From NCBI RefSeq assembly GCF_900114185.1, contig NZ_FOSE01000004.1, forward strand, positions 186,001-250,000: a stretch of 64,000 nt of DNA, read 5' to 3'. The DNA is from Cellulomonas sp. KH9 (GTDB lineage Bacteria > Actinomycetota > Actinomycetes > Actinomycetales > Cellulomonadaceae). Position numbers and translations under genes: made by a program. The notes beneath the pieces were generated by a model. That model worked only from the letters and a program-made list of their open reading frames with translations, searched no databases and had not been told where the DNA came from. Below, in pieces: positions 59,349-64,000 of the stretch (the stretch's first letter is position 1; each line of letters opens with the position of its first letter).

Positions 59349-60293
59349 TCAGAGGTAGCCGTTGACTCGCAGGAGTCGCAGGTAGTCGTCGCGGTCGGCA
59401 GCGACGCGCGCGATCGTTTCGGGCATGAGGCGTGCCCCTCGGCGTCCCGTAGCGGCGCGTGACGCCCGCCCGCGGCGCGTGGTGCCCTCGGTGGTCGTCA
59501 GGACGCTCCTGCCGCCCACCTGTGCCACCTGGACGCCGCGACGGGCGTTGACCACCTGCCCGATGTCGGCACCAGCCCGGATCGCCTCAGCACCCGCCTT
59601 GCCGAACGTCGCGTCCTGCTCGTCGGCAGTCAGGGAGTCGAAGTACTCGGCCGGGTTGACGGTCAGGTCACCCGCGACAGACTCGGACGCGGGGATGTGC
59701 CGGCAGTCGCAACCGGGGTGGCGCGCGAAGCCTGTGCTCTTGCGGTACCAACGGCCCGCGAGGACCACGCACCGCGAGCACGACGGCGGGTTGAGCATCC
59801 GCACGTACCCGCTCACGGGGCGCACTCCCATGCCCAGCGACTCGGCCTGACGACCCGTGTCCGACAGGAGCGTGCCGGTTGCCAGGGACAGCCACTTGCC
59901 TCCGGAACGGAGCGCCTGCGCCGTGCTGGCGCCTCCTGCTACCCGGGTCTTGGCGTGCGCCACAGCCCCGTAGAGCAGCGAGTCGACCGGGCGGCCGTCA
60001 CCGGCCACGCCGACCAAGCCGCGAGCGTTCGGGCGAGCCACTGCCGTTGCGGCGCGCGACTGGCCCGTGTCCTCGAGCACGTCCCGGATGAAGTCGAGAG
60101 CGCCCGCAGCCACCCGCGACTGCGCCAGGTCCGTGACCTCGAGCAGCCGGGGCGCGATGCGCGGCCACGACACGTCGAAGTCCTGCCCCATGCGTCGCCA
60201 GGTGCGTCGCACAGCCGCTACGGCCTGCACGATCTCCCGACGCTGCTCCCGGCCGTACTCAGCCGCCGATGGCGGCAACGCCTGCCGCAGCAT
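59349..60293 (-). CDS. MuF-like head morphogenesis protein
   Basis: This 314-residue minor capsid protein has the SPP1 gp7/Mu F domain: VSGYVRMLNPPSCSRCVVLAGRWYRKSTGFARHPGCDCRHIPA-like run at about 165-205, with a C-x2-C and C-x-C-x-H set that likely binds zinc. The start is uncertain because it overlaps the portal gene; I chose the ATG at 60293. Confidence 0.8.
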   Translation of the reverse strand: MLRQALPPSAAEYGREQRREIVQAVAAVRRTWRRMGQDFDVSWPRIAPRLLEVTDLAQSRVAAGALDFIRDVLEDTGQSRAATAVARPNARGLVGVAGDGRPVDSLLYGAVAHAKTRVAGGASTAQALRSGGKWLSLATGTLLSDTGRQAESLGMGVRPVSGYVRMLNPPSCSRCVVLAGRWYRKSTGFARHPGCDCRHIPASESVAGDLTVNPAEYFDSLTADEQDATFGKAGAEAIRAGADIGQVVNARRGVQVAQVGGRSVLTTTEGTTRRGRASRAATGRRGARLMPETIARVAADRDDYLRLLRVNGYL

Positions 60294-61641
60294 CCTTCTC
60301 AGCCTGCTGACGCACGTACGGGTCGGACTCCTCGAGCGCAAGCAGCTCTAGCGCCCGCTCGATCTTCGCCGGGCTCCACCCGAGCTCTTCCATCGCCATC
60401 CGGCGCGGGATGAGCGGGCGGCCGTTGACGTCAGTCGCGGCGTACATCTTGACGACCGCGTCAGCACGCGACGCGACCGTCGGCGTGCCTGCGTCGTGCC
60501 ACAGCGTCTCGATGCCGACGAGATCCTTGGACCAGGCTCCGTCCTTGATCCGCATGGCGATCCGCAGCACCTCGGCGTCGGAGTTGCCGAGAGCGACCTG
60601 GTCCCGCTCGGCGATCTTCACCAGCCGCGCCTCGCGGGATCGGATCGCGTCAGCCGACGCCGCGTCATCCGCGGCGAGCCCGAAGTAGTTCGGCGGCAGG
60701 CCCGACACGCCCGACGCAAGCCGGGCGTACAGGTCCATCATCCGCTCGAAGTTCTGCATGTCCGACGCGTCGAACTGGAACGTCTTCGCGTCCTTGTTGG
60801 CGATCGCCCACACGGCCCCGAAGTACGCCTCCCACACTGGCATGGGCTTGCCGTCGCGGTCGACGAAGTCGCCCTTGGACGCACCGAGCACACCACGCTG
60901 GGGGACAGCGTGCGTCTCCTGCGCGAGCTGGGCGTTCGTGATGTCACGCGCCGCGGCGTCGGTCACCGGGATGACGTCCGCCATCGCCGACGTGCCCTGC
61001 AGCGTGCGACCCGCGGGGATCGTGGTGCGCCGGCGGCGGAACGTCGGCACGACCGGGACGACGCCCAGGCCGTGCCCGTCGTCGTCGTCGACTTCCCAGC
61101 CGCCATCGTTCTTCAGCCACAGGGTCTCGTTCGGCAGGTACAGCGTCGCCGACTTGGCCTGACCGTTCTCGACGTCGTACAGCCGCAGCGCCGACGTGAT
61201 CTTGCCCGTGCGCGAGTCCCGGTCCGTGATGATCTGGCGCGGCGACTCCACCGTGATGAGCGGGCCACCTGCATCGTCCGTGCCCACACACCGGTACCGA
61301 CGCCCGTAGACGAGGTAGTCGAGCCGGGACATCAGGTCAAGCTCGTTCATGCCGGCCTCGAGCCACAGCCGCTGCAGATCCTCGTCCGCCGTGTCGCTAC
61401 CCGGGAGGCGGAAGCCCTTGACGTCGAGGCGGTCCGCGATCGCGTCCACGACGACCCGGGGCCAGTTCACGATGACCGTGAACCGCTCGAGCTCCGGCGG
61501 GATCGCGAGCCCGAGCTGCTCGAGCCGCTGCATCCCGTCGTAGTAGGCGTCCGCGTTCTCGAGCGGCACCTGTGCGAGCATCAGGTCACCCTTGAGTCGC
61601 TCGAACAGGGCCGACTCGTCGGAGGTCAGCGCACGCGCCAC
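60259..61641 (-). CDS. portal protein
   Basis: This 460-residue protein is of the SPP1 gp6-like portal group: VNWPRVVVDAIADRLDVKGFRL near the N-terminus, GVVPVVPTFRRRRTTI, then FDASDMQNFERMMDLYARLASGVSGLPPNYFGL and a helical end with RRMAMEELGWSPAKIERALELL. It forms the dodecameric DNA channel. Confidence 0.92.
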   Translation of the reverse strand: MARALTSDESALFERLKGDLMLAQVPLENADAYYDGMQRLEQLGLAIPPELERFTVIVNWPRVVVDAIADRLDVKGFRLPGSDTADEDLQRLWLEAGMNELDLMSRLDYLVYGRRYRCVGTDDAGGPLITVESPRQIITDRDSRTGKITSALRLYDVENGQAKSATLYLPNETLWLKNDGGWEVDDDDGHGLGVVPVVPTFRRRRTTIPAGRTLQGTSAMADVIPVTDAAARDITNAQLAQETHAVPQRGVLGASKGDFVDRDGKPMPVWEAYFGAVWAIANKDAKTFQFDASDMQNFERMMDLYARLASGVSGLPPNYFGLAADDAASADAIRSREARLVKIAERDQVALGNSDAEVLRIAMRIKDGAWSKDLVGIETLWHDAGTPTVASRADAVVKMYAATDVNGRPLIPRRMAMEELGWSPAKIERALELLALEESDPYVRQQAEKDAAAGVAAIGG

Positions 61642-61650
61642 GACGACCTC

Positions 61651-63270
61651 CTATCGGAACACGATCACGCGGGTGTCTTGGGCATCCCAGCCCTCGGACC
61701 GCTGGTCAGCCGCGGCCTCGTGAGCGAGGACGTCGGCCATGAGGATGTCGAACTTCTGCGTCTCAGCCGGCTTGCCGAGGATGTACTTGTCGCCCGGCTT
61801 CGCGACCTTCCGCGCCGCCAAGGCGTGCACCTTCGCGACCGGGTCCGCGCTGTGCGTCGTGACGCCCTCCGCGGAGTCCTCGAGGTACCGGACGAGCGCG
61901 TCGAACATCCGACCGATCTGGTTCGTCGGCCACGTCACCACGACGTCATCCCCGTACTCGGTAGCCCAGGCGTCCGCCTGCGTCTCCCAGTGCCGGGGGT
62001 CGACGTACATGCGCGCGACCGAGTACCGGTCGAAGATCTCCGACACGGCCGCATTGACCTCGCCGCGCGGGATGCGGCCACCCCACTCCTCGGGATTCCA
62101 GAACGTCGGCCGCGAATCAGGCCCGTACGTCGGCGTGAACCGGTAGCCGTCGGCCGTCTCCACCCGCAGAGCCGTCCAGTCGCCCGAACGCGAGCCGTCG
62201 AAGCCGACCGCCACCCGCTCGCCACGGGCAACCTCACGGTGCGCCTCGGTCGCGTCCCACACCTTCTCGGGCATGTACGAACCGAGGCCCTGGACGAGCC
62301 GGTTCCCGAAGAACCGCTCCGCCTGCGTCGGGTCCGTCTCAAGGAGCTCGGCCGCCTCAGCCTCGATCGCAGCCAGGTCTACCCAGGGCGAGCCCTCGTA
62401 GACGTACTGGTGGATCTTGTGGCGGTCACGCTTGTTCTTGTACGACAGGTCAGCCGGCGGCTTGCGGTAGAACCGGAAGATGTCCGCCGACCGCGACTCG
62501 TACGTCTGCTGAGCCTGCGACGACTCCATCGGGTCCCACGGGTTCGTCGTCTCGATGGAGCGACCGCCCATGCCAGCCAAGCCGCGCCGCATCGTCTGCG
62601 AGACCTTCAGGAGCTTGTTCCGGGCCGTGTACAGCCCTGACTCGTCGAAGATCGCGAAGTTGATCGGGTTACCCAACTTGCTGTTCGCCGCCGCCGTCAC
62701 CGGGTCGATCCGGCCATCCTCCGGGAGGCGGATGAAGCCCTCACGCACCTTCATGCGCTCGAGCAACGGACCGCGGCGGATCATGCCCTGCAGCGGCCGA
62801 TACACGTTGTCGACCTGATCCTCCGACGTCGCCAGGAGCTGCACCAGCGACGTCGGACGACGCATCCCCATCGGCTCGCCAGGCTCGTAGACATACACGA
62901 ACCCGCAGCCGCAGCCGTCGTCCTCGCAGCGGTACACCTCACCGCCACGCGCCCAACCAGCGAACAGACACGGGCCCACCGACTCGAAGCACGTGATCGC
63001 AGCCGACCACGGACCCTTGCCCGTCTTCTGCGGGCCCACAACCTGCGAACGGCGGTAGTGAAACGCCGTCGCCTGCGCCGGCCGCGTCGGGTCGAACGTC
63101 AGGCCCTTGCGCACCCGGTAGTGGTTCACCGCGCACCAGAGCTGCCACCCATCGACCACGAACGGCTGCCCGAGCGAGAAGCCGTCAGGGACGATGCAGT
63201 GAGCCTCGATCCAGTCCGCAGCGAGGAAGCCCAGCGTGGGGAAGTCGACGACCCACTCGCTAGTCGCCAC
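61651..63270 (-). CDS. terminase large subunit
   Basis: This 539-residue motor protein has the degenerate Walker A region RRSQVVGPQKTGKGPWSA (about 75), Walker B NFAIFDESG and a nuclease domain with VGFDGSRSGDWTALRV and MYVDPRHWETQADAW. It packages DNA and cuts concatemers. I chose GTG 63270, overlapping the small subunit gene by 11 bases. Confidence 0.92.
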   Translation of the reverse strand: MATSEWVVDFPTLGFLAADWIEAHCIVPDGFSLGQPFVVDGWQLWCAVNHYRVRKGLTFDPTRPAQATAFHYRRSQVVGPQKTGKGPWSAAITCFESVGPCLFAGWARGGEVYRCEDDGCGCGFVYVYEPGEPMGMRRPTSLVQLLATSEDQVDNVYRPLQGMIRRGPLLERMKVREGFIRLPEDGRIDPVTAAANSKLGNPINFAIFDESGLYTARNKLLKVSQTMRRGLAGMGGRSIETTNPWDPMESSQAQQTYESRSADIFRFYRKPPADLSYKNKRDRHKIHQYVYEGSPWVDLAAIEAEAAELLETDPTQAERFFGNRLVQGLGSYMPEKVWDATEAHREVARGERVAVGFDGSRSGDWTALRVETADGYRFTPTYGPDSRPTFWNPEEWGGRIPRGEVNAAVSEIFDRYSVARMYVDPRHWETQADAWATEYGDDVVVTWPTNQIGRMFDALVRYLEDSAEGVTTHSADPVAKVHALAARKVAKPGDKYILGKPAETQKFDILMADVLAHEAAADQRSEGWDAQDTRVIVFR

Positions 63271-63733
63271 CGTTGACGACCTTGAGTTTGGACCGCGACG
63301 ACGCCTTGGGAGGCGCGGCGGGGCCCTGCTGCTCACGCTTCCCGGCCACCTCGTCCACGGCGACCTTCCAGCCCATTTCAGCCAGGCCGGCGGTCGTCAT
63401 GCCGATCTGGTCGGCGAACCGGTGGAGCTGGGAGAGCAGAGCGGCACCAGCGTCAGGAGCCTCGCAGCGGACCACGGTCCGCGCGTACAGCGCCACGGTA
63501 CGGACGCGCCACGACTCGGACGGCATCGACCAGGCGCAGGCCTGGGGGGTGCGCCAGAGATCGGCCCAGACCTCAGCCTCGCGCTCGGTCTCGTCTGGCA
63601 GGGGGAACGGCGGCACAGGGCCGTCGTAGCCCTCCGCGGGCAGAGCCGTCAGCTTGAAGCCGCGGCGGTCAGAACGGCCGGACGTCTCCGAAGGGGGAGG
63701 GCCGGAACGGTTGCGTGCGCCACCTCGAGGCAT
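63260..63733 (-). CDS. terminase small subunit
   Basis: This 157-residue protein begins MPRGGARNRSGPPPSETSGRSDRRGFKLTALPAEGYDG, a very common opening of actinophage small terminases. A helical core (about 55-130) and a basic end SSRSKLKVVNGGD follow. It would recognise the packaging site; the repeats just upstream (63798-63953) are candidates. Confidence 0.85.
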   Translation of the reverse strand: MPRGGARNRSGPPPSETSGRSDRRGFKLTALPAEGYDGPVPPFPLPDETEREAEVWADLWRTPQACAWSMPSESWRVRTVALYARTVVRCEAPDAGAALLSQLHRFADQIGMTTAGLAEMGWKVAVDEVAGKREQQGPAAPPKASSRSKLKVVNGGD

Positions 63734-63797
63734 CGGTATCACTCCACGGTTGCCGCCTTGCGCGGCGTCGGGAACCCGCTGCGTTGCGCAGCAGGAA

Positions 63798-63953
63798 GGT
63801 CAAGCGTTGGTCAAGCGGGACGCGGGTCCGGACGGTCTGAACCCTCCGCACCAAGGAGCGCCCTCCCCGGCGGTCGTCCTGGGCGCCCCCTCGGGGTCCC
63901 CCCCTGGGGTCTCTGTCCGGTTTGCCCCGCCGAATGGTCAAGCGCAGGTCAAG
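63798..63953. repeat. two pairs of GGTCAAG direct repeats, candidate terminase recognition region
   Basis: GGTCAAG occurs at 63798, 63809, 63936 and 63947. Within each pair the copies are 11 bp apart, one helical turn; the pairs lie 138 bp apart. The stretch 63743-64000 has no convincing gene and directly precedes terS, where cos or pac sites usually lie. It may instead be a cluster of regulator sites, since the reverse strand reads TTGACC, a -35-like word. Confidence 0.55.
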
Positions 63954-64000
63954 ACTGGGCCGCTCTTCCGCGTCGCCCGCCGTCCTGGGTGTTGTGCCGC

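Larger units (their letters stand above)
39372..64000. mobile_element. siphovirus-type prophage, left part (continues beyond window)
   Basis: From the integrase onward every recognisable gene is of phage type, with a full head-tail-lysis module in the order of HK97/lambda-like siphoviruses and visibly lower GC than the host genes. Structural genes run leftward from terS. Replication genes, the immunity repressor and attR are absent and should lie to the right. No decayed structural gene is seen, so it may be intact. Confidence 0.95.

Noticed and set aside
63669..63941. A 90-codon minus-strand frame upstream of terS
   Set aside because: It starts at a TTG inside a repeat, is Arg/Gly-rich with no family, and overlaps the terS start. 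More likely non-coding packaging or regulatory DNA.

Overview
The window is chromosome of a very GC-rich actinobacterium carrying most of the structural half of a siphovirus-type prophage. The host is probably Cellulomonas or a close relative in the Micrococcales. Reasons: GTG starts and stop/start overlaps are frequent; leaderless starts are common; there are secreted plant and fungal polysaccharide enzymes (CE3 esterase with CBM2, PL3 pectate lyase with a ricin-type lectin, GH81 beta-1,3-glucanase); and the block pncB / clpS-DUF2017-murI-phosphodiesterase-rph-rdgB has the order known from mycobacteria and other actinobacteria.

Host part, about 1-39,300. 1-7.4 kb holds a DNA-repair glycosylase, a VOC protein, a STAS protein, an S4 RNA-binding protein, a secreted CE3-type esterase, pgi and a pectate lyase. 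7.5-15 kb is an amino-sugar module: PfkB kinase, ROK repressor, sugar ABC importer (binding protein and two permeases, no ATPase), ROK kinase and nagB. Together these would import, phosphorylate and deaminate N-acetylglucosamine or an oligomer of it; the deacetylase and ATPase are not in the window. 15.1-19.3 kb holds a GntR regulator with its membrane partner, a DUF3039 protein with a DEAH helicase, and a 53-residue membrane protein. 19.4-26.6 kb is the NAD/proteolysis/cell-wall/RNA block with an ABC-F protein. 26.6-34.4 kb holds a degenerate Nudix protein, thioredoxin, GH81, tRNA-Leu, Bcp, a GroES-like protein, tRNA-Lys and a flavoprotein disulfide reductase. 34.4-38.1 kb is a divergent glycine betaine/choline-type ABC importer whose binding protein is circularly permuted. 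An ATP-grasp protein precedes tRNA-His.

Prophage part, about 39,370 to beyond the right edge. A tyrosine integrase lies directly behind tRNA-His, the probable attachment site. A short plus-strand accessory set follows: a small acidic protein behind a palindromic promoter, a YdiL/Aca2-like HTH protein, a DUF2637 membrane-HTH protein and a 52-residue membrane protein. Reading leftward from 63.7 kb, the late operon on the minus strand runs terS, terL, portal, MuF, scaffold, capsid, connectors, major tail protein, frameshifted tail chaperones, tape measure, Dit, tail tip, M23 lysin, three membrane proteins and a beta-helix protein, and ends at a terminator near 42.5 kb. Two small plus-strand genes lie inside this operon against its direction. 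Replication and immunity genes and attR are not seen and should lie right of 64,000.

Most noteworthy: an acr-aca-like arrangement at 40.74-41.44 kb; a CCCTTTC -1 frameshift site in the tail chaperones; paired GGTCAAG repeats upstream of terS (candidate terminase recognition region); two antisense morons; a permuted betaine-binding protein; LacI-type palindromes upstream of secreted carbohydrate-active enzymes; and at least twelve gene starts with a TAnnnT box 6-8 nt upstream, which predicts leaderless mRNAs.
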